The translations under genes were made by a program, and so were the position numbers. A stretch of DNA of 36,567 bases from Nitrospira sp. (lineage in GTDB: Bacteria; Nitrospirota; Nitrospiria; Nitrospirales; Nitrospiraceae), in assembly GCA_005239465.1 (NCBI GenBank), contig SPAW01000021.1:1-36567 (forward strand). Direction: 5' to 3'. How positions within the stretch are numbered: the stretch's first letter is position 1; the number at the start of each line of letters is the position of its first letter. Positions 29,501 to 36,567 of the stretch are shown here, one piece after another. The notes below the pieces were generated by a model. The model searched no databases and was not told the DNA's origin. It was given only the letters and a program-made list of their open reading frames with translations.

Positions 29501-31402
29501 ATGAATCCGCATGAGCTCGATGTTCCAGGGCTGCTGAACGAATTGCGATCGCGACTCGGTGTCAGCCAGGAAAAACTCGCTGCGCGACTTCGCGTCTCGC
29601 TGCCAACGATTAACCGATGGGAGAAGGGCAAGACTAAACCCGACGGTCTTGCTCTCCACGCGATCGAGCAATTCGTCAAAGGTCTTGGCTCCAAGTACCT
29701 CGATCTCTACGAACTCCACTTCGGCCATCATGGAGAAATCTCTCATCCCACAGGAATCGCCGTCACGTCACGCCGCTCCCGCCGAGGAGCTAGACTGCCA
29801 TCCGAGGACTCAAGTCCCGCAGTGCTCGACACCAAGTCCATGGAAGGTCTGCTCTGGAAAGCGGCCTGTTCTATCCGTGGTGAGAAGGACGCTCCGAAAT
29901 TCAAGGACTACATTCTGCCACTGGTCTTCATCAAGCGACTCTCAGATGTCTTCGAGGACGAAGTCACCCGCCTCACGGAAACGTACGGCAGCAAAGAAAC
30001 CGCGCTGGCTGTTCTGGAAGCAGATCACAGCCTCGTCCGCTTTTACATCCCACCGGAGGCCACGTGGCCGGTGGTAAGCGGCCGGCAGAAGTTCGAGTGG
30101 CCTGAAGGCAAGAAACCCAAGACCCTGGGTGAGCAACTGACCGCGACGGTCCGAGCCATCGCCCGAGCCAATCCCTCGCTCCAAGGTGTCATTGACATCG
30201 TGGACTACAACGAGACCCGCAACGGCGAGCGAGAGATCAGCGATGACGTGCTTTCGAGGCTGATCGAACTGCTCAGCGATCCCCGCTACCGTTTGGGCCT
30301 CAACAATGTGGAGCCGGACTTTCTTGGACGCGCCTATGAGTACCTGCTGCGCAAGTTTGCCGAGGGCCAAGGACAAAGCGCTGGCGAATTCTTCACGCCG
30401 AAGGAAGTGGGCTGGCTAATCGCCTACCTGATGGAGCCGGAGCAGGGAGAGGAGGTCTATGACCCCTGCGGCGGGTCAGGTGGACTGCTGATCAAATGCG
30501 AACTGGCCTTGAATGAACGCGAGCGCACCATTGCGCGCCCGCTCAAGCTCTATGGGCAAGAACTCACCGGCTCGTCATTCGCCATCGCCAGGATGAACAT
30601 GGTGCTTCATGACATGGCGGGGGAGATCGTCAGAGGCAACACGATGACCAACCCCAAGTTTCTAGACGGATCGAGTCTCCGCCAGTTTGATGTCGTGGTG
30701 ACCAATCCGATGTGGAACCAAGACAACTTTGATCCGGCCACCTATGAGAATGATCCGTACGAGCGCTTTACGAGCCGTGGCGGGTTCGCGCCGGCCTCCA
30801 GCGCCGACTGGGCGTGGCTTCAGCATGTGCATGCTTCTCTGAATGCCCGTGGCCGCGCCGCGATGGTCATTGACACGGGCGCGGCGAGTCGGGGAAGCGG
30901 TAGCCAAGGAGAAAACAAGGAGAAGACAATTCGCCGGTGGTTTGTGGACCAGGACCTCATCGAAGGCGTGATCCTGCTCCCGGACAACCTGTTCTACAAC
31001 ACCACAGCTGCAGGCATCATCATGGTCCTCAACTGCAAGAAGCCCAAAGAGCTTCAGGACAAAATCATCCTGGTCAACGCGAGCAATGAGTTTCAGAAAG
31101 GTCGCCCGAAGAACTTTATCCCAGACGAAGCCATCAGGAAGGTCGCCGATGCGTTCCACGCAGGCAAAGAGGTAGAGCGCTTCATCAAGGTCGTCTCCGT
31201 CGAAGAGATCGCCAAGAAGAACGACTATAACCTAATCCCCTCCCGCTACATCGAGACCGCCATAGCCAATGAGCACCGTGACATCCAAACACTGTTGAAC
31301 GAACTGGCAAAGCTTGATGCCGAAGCTGAGCGACTCGATGGGGAATTGAAAGAGATTTTTGAGGGATTGGGGTATCGGACCTGGCTTAACCACGGAGGGT
31401 AG
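29501..31402 (+). CDS. hsdM: Type I restriction-modification methyltransferase HsdM with N-terminal HTH
   Basis: A 633-residue protein. Residues about 10-60 form an XRE-type helix-turn-helix (LLNELRSRLGVSQEKLAARL, VSLPTINRWEKGKTKPDGLA), which standard HsdM proteins lack. The methylase follows: LWKAACSIRGEKDAPKFKDY (N-terminal helices), GEFFTPKEV (295-303), SAM-binding DPCGGSGGLL (321-330) and TNPMW (401-405), the catalytic NPP[YFW] motif with Met in the third place. A coiled C-terminal part (LLNELAKLDAEAERLDGEL) would bind HsdS. It transfers methyl groups to adenine N6. The start has a strong ribosome-binding site. The hsdS GTG start lies two bases after the stop, with its ribosome-binding site in the last hsdM codons. 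Confidence 0.93.
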   Translation: MNPHELDVPGLLNELRSRLGVSQEKLAARLRVSLPTINRWEKGKTKPDGLALHAIEQFVKGLGSKYLDLYELHFGHHGEISHPTGIAVTSRRSRRGARLPSEDSSPAVLDTKSMEGLLWKAACSIRGEKDAPKFKDYILPLVFIKRLSDVFEDEVTRLTETYGSKETALAVLEADHSLVRFYIPPEATWPVVSGRQKFEWPEGKKPKTLGEQLTATVRAIARANPSLQGVIDIVDYNETRNGEREISDDVLSRLIELLSDPRYRLGLNNVEPDFLGRAYEYLLRKFAEGQGQSAGEFFTPKEVGWLIAYLMEPEQGEEVYDPCGGSGGLLIKCELALNERERTIARPLKLYGQELTGSSFAIARMNMVLHDMAGEIVRGNTMTNPKFLDGSSLRQFDVVVTNPMWNQDNFDPATYENDPYERFTSRGGFAPASSADWAWLQHVHASLNARGRAAMVIDTGAASRGSGSQGENKEKTIRRWFVDQDLIEGVILLPDNLFYNTTAAGIIMVLNCKKPKELQDKIILVNASNEFQKGRPKNFIPDEAIRKVADAFHAGKEVERFIKVVSVEEIAKKNDYNLIPSRYIETAIANEHRDIQTLLNELAKLDAEAERLDGELKEIFEGLGYRTWLNHGG

Positions 31403-31404
31403 AG

Positions 31405-33096
31405 GTGGCTCTCGAAGCGATGGACGAACCTCTGATGGATTGGAAGGAACGTGCTCTTGAAGAGCTTTGTTCTCCTCGCCGCGAACTCGTGGAGCCCTCT
31501 TCGACTGGTGCCAATCGCTATGTTGGCCTTGAACACATCGATCCTGGATCGCAGCGGATACGTCGCTGGGGCAATGACGGAGAGCTTCGGAGCACCAAGA
31601 GCCGCTTCTACGTTGGAGACGTACTCTACGGGAAACTTCGACCATACTTGGACAAGGCGGCCCTTGCGGACTTTGATGGCGTATGTTCAACCGACATCAT
31701 CCCACTTCGATCACATAGTGAGATGGCCGATCCCTGCTATCTCAGCTTTCTTCTGCATATGGCAGCATTTCTGGCTCACGCTGTAGCCACAACCTCAGGT
31801 GTCAACCACCCACGTACATCATGGGGTGATATCGCCCGTTTCTCGTACCCTATTCCACCCCATCCGGAGCAGCGCGCCATTGCTGCGGTTTTGTCCAAGA
31901 TTCAGGCGGCGGTGGAGGTGCAGGACAAGCTCGTCGCCACACTTAAAGAACTGAAGGCCGCGACCATGGCCAGACTGTTCCGCGAGGGCATCGTCAAGGG
32001 GCTGATGTTCGATACCAACGTCTTTGATGATCTGATCGACGGAAGGCTGAATATTGCTGTTCTGCCTAAGGGCACTAAGATTTACGCCACACACATCCAA
32101 ATGGATGAGATTGCGCGATGCTCCGACCAGGAGCGGCGTACTCGCCTGCAAGAGGTCCTCACTGACTCGGTTCACTCTCAACTCCCAACCGCGAGTTTTG
32201 TCATCGGTGTGAGCCGTTTGGACCAGGCTCGACTAGGAGACGGGAACACTTTTCAAAATCTCCGCGGCAGCGCTGCTAGAAATACGCACGACGCTTTGAT
32301 TGCAGAAACTGCTATCAAGGAAGGCTTGGTTCTCGTCACCAACGATAAGGATCTTAGGGAGAGGGCAAGGAAAGCGGGAGGAGAATCGATTGGCATGGAT
32401 GATCTTCTTGCTGGAAAACTGCGGCCTTCCAAGCAGACCGAGATCGGCGAGATTCCGGAGAGCTGGGAAGTGGTGAGGCTGGGAGAGATTGCAGAGTTGA
32501 TCACTAAGGGATCATCGCCTAATTGGCAGGGCTTTGATTATTGCGACAGCGGGGTCCTATTTGTACGGAGTCAGAACGTCGGACCCGGTGAGTTGCTACT
32601 GTCAGAGATGGCCTATTTACCTGAAGAGTTTAATCGAAAAGAACGCCGATCAATTCTTCGTCCAGGCGATGTGCTCATCAATATCGTTGGCGCCTCGATC
32701 GGGAGAGCTGCGGTTGCCGATTCCCGCCTGCATGGTGCGAACATCAACCAGGCGGTTGCACTTGTGCGACTTACACCCAACAGCCTAAACCCATTCTTCC
32801 TGATGTCCTTTCTTCTGTCTCAAGCTGGTCTCAATCAAATGCACCGCCAGAAAAAGGAGATCGCAAGAGCCAACCTTAGCCTTGAGGATGTCGGATCATT
32901 TCTCGTGCCTGTGCCATCGAGAATCGAGCAGGACGAGATAGCTACAGCATTGGAAGCTGTCGGAAAACGGTTACTCACAGCGGAGCAGAGGAGAGACTCA
33001 CTGAAATCCCTCTTCTCCTCCATGCTCCATCTGCTGATGACCGGGCAGGTTCGAGTCAGCCATCTCGAATTGATGCAGACGGCCCGTATAACGTAG
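31405..33096 (+). CDS. hsdS: Type I specificity subunit HsdS with an inserted PIN nuclease-like domain
   Basis: A 563-residue chimera. Residues 12-196 are the first target-recognition domain and spacer helix: DWKERALEELCSPRRELVEP, YVGLEHIDPGS, FYVGDVLYGKLRPYLDKAAL, then PHPEQRAIAAVLSKIQAAVE and LKELKAATMARLFREGI. Residues about 201-339 are a complete PIN domain: MFDTNVFDDLI (D203), YATHIQMDEIARCS (E235), RNTHDALIAETAI (D296), LVLVTNDKDLRERA (D314, D316). Residues 343-550 resume HsdS with KQTEIGEIPESWEVVRLGEI, the second domain and the final spacer helix ending LHLLMTGQVRV. The frame is unbroken. The GTG start has GGAGGG five bases upstream. An internal ATG (32005) opens the PIN part with AAGGGG four bases before it, so a shorter PIN-second-half product is possible. 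Confidence 0.9.
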   Translation: MALEAMDEPLMDWKERALEELCSPRRELVEPSSTGANRYVGLEHIDPGSQRIRRWGNDGELRSTKSRFYVGDVLYGKLRPYLDKAALADFDGVCSTDIIPLRSHSEMADPCYLSFLLHMAAFLAHAVATTSGVNHPRTSWGDIARFSYPIPPHPEQRAIAAVLSKIQAAVEVQDKLVATLKELKAATMARLFREGIVKGLMFDTNVFDDLIDGRLNIAVLPKGTKIYATHIQMDEIARCSDQERRTRLQEVLTDSVHSQLPTASFVIGVSRLDQARLGDGNTFQNLRGSAARNTHDALIAETAIKEGLVLVTNDKDLRERARKAGGESIGMDDLLAGKLRPSKQTEIGEIPESWEVVRLGEIAELITKGSSPNWQGFDYCDSGVLFVRSQNVGPGELLLSEMAYLPEEFNRKERRSILRPGDVLINIVGASIGRAAVADSRLHGANINQAVALVRLTPNSLNPFFLMSFLLSQAGLNQMHRQKKEIARANLSLEDVGSFLVPVPSRIEQDEIATALEAVGKRLLTAEQRRDSLKSLFSSMLHLLMTGQVRVSHLELMQTARIT

Positions 33097-33135
33097 AGAA
33101 GTTTCGCAAACGGCAATAAGCAGGGGCGAAGATAG

Positions 33136-36100
33136 ATGGACATGCCGTTCGACCAAGAAGCACTGATAAGGTCAATATCGGTATCGCCGCGAGGGAAATA
33201 TGTTCTGCTCCTCGGTGCCGGCGCATCAGCCAGTTCGGGGATTCCGACATCGAGCCAATGTATTTGGGAGTGGAAGCGAGAAATCTACCTGTCCGGCAAT
33301 CCCCATCTTTCTCCTTCCCTGCTCGCCGACGTCTCTTTGCCGAGCGTCCAGGACAAGATCCAAAAGTGGCTCGATCAGCAAAGAACATTTCCTCCTGCGA
33401 ATGATCCACAAGAGTATAGCTATTACATTGAACACGCCTATCCGAAGCAGGACGACAGGCGTGCCCTCTTCGAAAGACGATTTTCTGGCGCAGTTCCACA
33501 AGCAGGTTACCAGCTCCTCGCAATCCTTCAGAACTCACTTTACTTCCAATCGATCTGGACCACCAACTTCGACGGCTTAGTCAAGCAGGCACGAAAACCA
33601 CATCATACTCGCCCGCTGAAAGAGATTGGCCTTGATACCTCATTTCGTGTCCAGGACCTCCGTGCCGGGGACGAGTGCGTATATGTGGTATGTCTGCACG
33701 GGGATTACCGCTACGATCGCCTTCAGAATACGGAGGCAGAAACCAATGCCCTTGATACTACGTTGCGCGAAAGATTCATCGACCAAGTACGACGCCAGCC
33801 CTTGATCATAATCGGCTATGGAGGCCGTGACGAAAGTGTGATGAAGGCATTGGAGACTGCGGTTAACGAAAAGGCTCAAGGAGGGGAACTCTACTGGTGC
33901 ATGCTCCGCGACAATCAGATCTCACCACGGGCCGCGGCACTGGTCGAGAAAGCAAAGTCCAACGGTTACGAGGCGCACATTGTCCCAATTGATGGCTTTG
34001 ACAATTTCTTCGTCCGCCTCGCAAGGTTCATTTATCGGTCAGGCCCAGAAGCCGCCGAAGTCGAAGGTCTTCTTAGTGCAGAGGCTCCTGAAAGGTCTCC
34101 CTTCGCGTTGGTCGGTTTTCATCCTGACGATGACTGGATCAAAAGCAACGGCTACCCCATCGAGCTTCCGCGTGATCTATTCCAACTAGAGGTCGATGGG
34201 ATTACGTCCTGGAAAGAACTGCGTGAAGCTGTGGCATGTGCGCCGATCGTTGCAGGCCTCCTCAAAGGAAAGGTACTGGCAATCGGAGAGCTGGAGAAAA
34301 TAACGGAGGTCTTCAATGGGCGGATCAAGTCAAAGGTTGAAAGGGTCCCTTTGGATGAACGTGACCTATTCAGTTCCGATACTGTCGTGGTTTCCCTACT
34401 CTTGCAGGCGCTTCAACAGTCCGTAGCACAAGCAGCGGGCCTGGAGCCGAAAGGCAAAGCCGTGCTGTGGGATCGGGCCAAATACCAGACTGTCCCTCAC
34501 GGGGGCCGTCGCTACAGGGCCTATGAGGCGGTAAGGCTATCCTTAAACCGCGCAAAGGGCATGCACTTTCTTAACCTGATTCCGAGCCTCCATGTGACAG
34601 GTGAGGACGGGGCCGAAGCTCCCGCGGACACCGCCAAGGAACTTAAGCGCCAAATTCTCGGCAGGCAATGGAATAAGAACTACGACGACGCTCTTGAAGC
34701 CTGGCGAACCCGGTTTCTGGGTTCCCTTGGTTCCAAAAGCTTCTCCTACCCACCCGGATCCCAGAACGGATTTGTTTTCAAACTCTCACAGCCGCCTGTA
34801 TTGGCACGCATACTCTTGCGCACACAATCGTCACGGAGAGCTCTCACCAACAAGCCTGGTGAGGTCTTCCAAGCGGTTACGCTTGCGGAACCTCAGCTCG
34901 TGTTCGGCTCTGCGCGTGGAGGCGTGCGCCCCAAGGACGTGCATCCTCTCCGTGGCTTGGTGAACGACGGGCCATACGACCTAGAGCTTACCCAAGCAGG
35001 GTTCACTAGAGAAGTTCGCCTCGGTGTCGTTTGCCCACAGGGACATGAACACACGCTCTCCCGGTATCTAAGCAATCTTACCGTCGCCCATCCAAGTGTG
35101 GAGACGAAATCGGAATACCTCGTCGCCTATCCGGGGTTTCAACAAGCCTATCGTATTCCCTTGAGAATGCCCAATCCGACCGATAAGGAGTGGCGATCCT
35201 TACCAAAGCTGAATCTTCATGAGTCAGATTGCCTTTCTGGTCAGAGGGAGATCGCAGGGGCGATCATACGGCAGATCGATAGCCTCGTAGAGGTCGCGTC
35301 GATTGACGTGGTTCTCGTGTTTGTCCCCACAGCATGGCGAGCCTTTGAGATTGTCGAAGACGAGAAAATGCGACTTGACCTTCATGATTTCCTCAAGGCT
35401 TATGGCGCTCAGAAGGGGTTACGCACTCAATTGCTGCGAGAGGACACGCTTCAAAAACGACATCAGTGCGAGGTGCTCTGGTGGCTCGCCCAAGCCATTT
35501 ACGTTAAGTCACCGAGGACGCCATTTGTCCTGAATACCGATGATCCGGACACGGTCTTCGTTGGAATCGGATACGGCTATCCCAGAGCTCTGGAAGAAGG
35601 GGGTGTTGTCCTGGGATGTTGTCACATGTACGACGCCACCGGTCAGGGTCTGCGTTATCAGCTGAGCCGGATACACGATCCAGTCTGGCGGAACAGGAAC
35701 CCGTACCTCAAAAAAGATGACGCGATTCAGGTCGGTTTACAGGCGAGGCAGCTATTTTACGAGACATACCAAAGGCTGCCTCGCCGCGTCGTGATTCACA
35801 AGCGGACACCCTTTTTGAAGAGCGAGAGGGAGGGGTTGACCCAAGCCCTCCAAGGCGTGAGCGAACTCGAAATGCTGACCATTGAGTTCGAAGATGCCTG
35901 GCGTTTCATCGCTTATAACAAGTGGAGGAACTGTACGGATCTCTTCCCTGTGAAGCGGGGGACGCTCCTCGTTGCAGGACCAAATCAATGCTTGTTATGG
36001 GTTCATGGTTCAGTTCGTGGCCTCATCGAAAATAACAAGACTTATTACCAGGGGAAATCCAGGATTCCTGCGCCTCTCAAGGTCACCAGATTTGTCGGTC

Positions 36101-36279
36101 ACGCGCCAGTCGAGCAAATTGGAAGTGAAATCTTAGGCTTGTCGAAGATGAACTGGAACAGTTGCGACTTATACAGTCCGATGCCGGCGACACTTGAGAG
36201 CTCGAGCGCAATAGCTCGCGTTGGCCAGTTACTTTCCAGGTTTGGACCGGAAACGTACGATTATCGTTTATTCATTTAG
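33136..36279 (+). CDS. Single-chain SIR2-APAZ-short Argonaute defence protein
   Basis: A 1047-residue protein, called from order and motifs. The SIR2 NADase domain spans 1-300: YVLLLGAGASASSGIP (GAGAS), IWTTNFDGLV (N144, D146), VVCLHGDYRYD (H188), LIIIGYGGRDES. Residues about 310-560 correspond to the APAZ region. From about 560 is a short Argonaute: the MID part has IDVVLVFVPTAW and LKAYGAQKGLRTQLLREDTL; the PIWI part has VFVGIGYGYP, VVIHKRTPFLKSEREGL, GTLLVAGPNQCLLWVHGS and the typical end ILGLSKMNWNSCDLYSPMPA with ETYDYRLFI. PIWI catalytic acids are absent, as in short Argonautes. In known relatives, guide-target binding turns on SIR2 NAD hydrolysis and kills the infected cell. It starts 39 bases after hsdS, so probably shares its transcript. 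Confidence 0.87.
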   Translation: MDMPFDQEALIRSISVSPRGKYVLLLGAGASASSGIPTSSQCIWEWKREIYLSGNPHLSPSLLADVSLPSVQDKIQKWLDQQRTFPPANDPQEYSYYIEHAYPKQDDRRALFERRFSGAVPQAGYQLLAILQNSLYFQSIWTTNFDGLVKQARKPHHTRPLKEIGLDTSFRVQDLRAGDECVYVVCLHGDYRYDRLQNTEAETNALDTTLRERFIDQVRRQPLIIIGYGGRDESVMKALETAVNEKAQGGELYWCMLRDNQISPRAAALVEKAKSNGYEAHIVPIDGFDNFFVRLARFIYRSGPEAAEVEGLLSAEAPERSPFALVGFHPDDDWIKSNGYPIELPRDLFQLEVDGITSWKELREAVACAPIVAGLLKGKVLAIGELEKITEVFNGRIKSKVERVPLDERDLFSSDTVVVSLLLQALQQSVAQAAGLEPKGKAVLWDRAKYQTVPHGGRRYRAYEAVRLSLNRAKGMHFLNLIPSLHVTGEDGAEAPADTAKELKRQILGRQWNKNYDDALEAWRTRFLGSLGSKSFSYPPGSQNGFVFKLSQPPVLARILLRTQSSRRALTNKPGEVFQAVTLAEPQLVFGSARGGVRPKDVHPLRGLVNDGPYDLELTQAGFTREVRLGVVCPQGHEHTLSRYLSNLTVAHPSVETKSEYLVAYPGFQQAYRIPLRMPNPTDKEWRSLPKLNLHESDCLSGQREIAGAIIRQIDSLVEVASIDVVLVFVPTAWRAFEIVEDEKMRLDLHDFLKAYGAQKGLRTQLLREDTLQKRHQCEVLWWLAQAIYVKSPRTPFVLNTDDPDTVFVGIGYGYPRALEEGGVVLGCCHMYDATGQGLRYQLSRIHDPVWRNRNPYLKKDDAIQVGLQARQLFYETYQRLPRRVVIHKRTPFLKSEREGLTQALQGVSELEMLTIEFEDAWRFIAYNKWRNCTDLFPVKRGTLLVAGPNQCLLWVHGSVRGLIENNKTYYQGKSRIPAPLKVTRFVGHAPVEQIGSEILGLSKMNWNSCDLYSPMPATLESSSAIARVGQLLSRFGPETYDYRLFI

Positions 36280-36359
36280 GCTTCAGCCCGCTGATTTACC
36301 CGCACTCTAGACGGCGAAGCTGAGTGGAACGACTGGGAAACTATGACTCCAAATGCCGC

Positions 36360-36447
36360 GCAAAGCTCTCGAACTACGTTTCACCTGCTGATGACCGGGC
36401 AGGTGAGAGTCAAACCTAACATGGTCGTGGTAACAAAGGAGATTTCT
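36360..36447 (+). pseudogene. hsdS 3'-end remnant
   Basis: The 31 bases at 36382-36412 match 28 of 31 positions of the end of hsdS (33028-33058). The frame encodes FHLLMTGQVRVKPNMVVVTK against LHLLMTGQVRVSHLELMQ. Just upstream, AAGCTCT-CGAACTACG looks like the coding for KLFRTT with one base lost. It lies 80-170 bases after the Argonaute stop and directly before the SNase-like gene. It is best explained as the tail of another, or the original, hsdS gene. Confidence 0.7.
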
Positions 36448-36448
36448 C

Positions 36449-36567
36449 ATGGCTGACACGCTATGGGGCAATGTCATTCGGGTTATAGACGGTGATACGT
36501 TTGACGCCCGGGTGACGCACTACAGTCCGCAGAATCGAAGCCGGTACAACAACATTGAGCGGATCCG
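36449..36567 (+). CDS. SNase-like nuclease, 5' part only
   Basis: Only 39 codons are visible before the window ends. They read LWGNVIRVIDGDTFDARVTH, then PQNRSRYNNIERIR. The IRVIDGDTFDARV signature with the following RxRYxxIER stretch is the usual start of staphylococcal-nuclease-like (thermonuclease) domains, where the DGDT aspartates help bind the metal. The ATG at 36449 has AAAGGAG about seven bases upstream, a good ribosome-binding site. It follows the hsdS remnant and may belong to the restriction locus. The rest lies outside, so full length and activity cannot be judged. Confidence 0.75.
   Translation, partial: MADTLWGNVIRVIDGDTFDARVTHYSPQNRSRYNNIERI

Overview
The window looks like a chromosomal segment of a Nitrospirota bacterium, probably Nitrospira or a close relative. 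The support is moderate GC content, HEAT-repeat proteins encoded in series, paired DsrE/TusA sulfur-carrier genes, a DNA polymerase I with a dead proofreading domain, and many short intergenic repeat families. This placement is an inference from gene content; no rRNA or tRNA gene is present to confirm it.

Left part (1-9.2 kb). A transposase cut by the window edge is followed by mostly core genes: DsrE2-like and TusA-like sulfur-relay proteins, glutamate formimidoyltransferase with a cyclodeaminase in an overlapping frame, ribosomal protein S21, endonuclease III, a second DsrE protein beside a small secreted protein, a small membrane protein, and polA. A Phd/PIN toxin-antitoxin pair sits right after polA and is followed by a diverged, frameshifted second copy of the last ~27 codons of polA. 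This suggests the module entered at the polA 3' end. Two intergenic repeat families recur here: 9-bp units at the ends of both DsrE-type genes, and 7-bp CCTTTTR units.

Middle part (9.2-25.5 kb). A small DUF4177-like exported protein and a PilZ-domain protein are followed by an unusual alpha/beta-hydrolase fold protein lacking the usual serine. Next come two exported LPP20/FlgT-like proteins, one ending in a glycine-rich tail, and an exported alkaline-phosphatase-superfamily protein with degenerate metal ligands. Five HEAT-repeat genes (15.5-22.3 kb) are interrupted only by one antisense exported beta-propeller gene. A MITE-like element fills the gap between the stop of one gene and the start of the first HEAT gene. 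UDP-glucose dehydrogenase and a membrane-fused spermidine-synthase-like protein end this part.

Right part (25.5-36.6 kb) is a defence island with much gene debris. It holds an abiEi remnant with candidate operators, a frameshifted DUF4160 gene next to an intact DUF2442 gene, an intact AbiEi/AbiEii pair, an hsdM 5' remnant, and two sets of direct repeats around them. Then comes an apparently co-transcribed set: HsdM with an N-terminal XRE-type helix-turn-helix, HsdS with a complete PIN nuclease-like domain inserted in frame between its two target-recognition halves, and a 1047-residue single-chain SIR2-APAZ-short Argonaute. No HsdR is seen before the window ends. A frameshifted hsdS 3'-end copy lies just after the Argonaute gene, followed by the start of an SNase-like gene. 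The HsdS-PIN chimera next to a SIR2-Argonaute is the most interesting part of the window: it may couple DNA methylation and specificity, a PIN RNase-like activity, and an NAD-consuming Argonaute effector in one locus.
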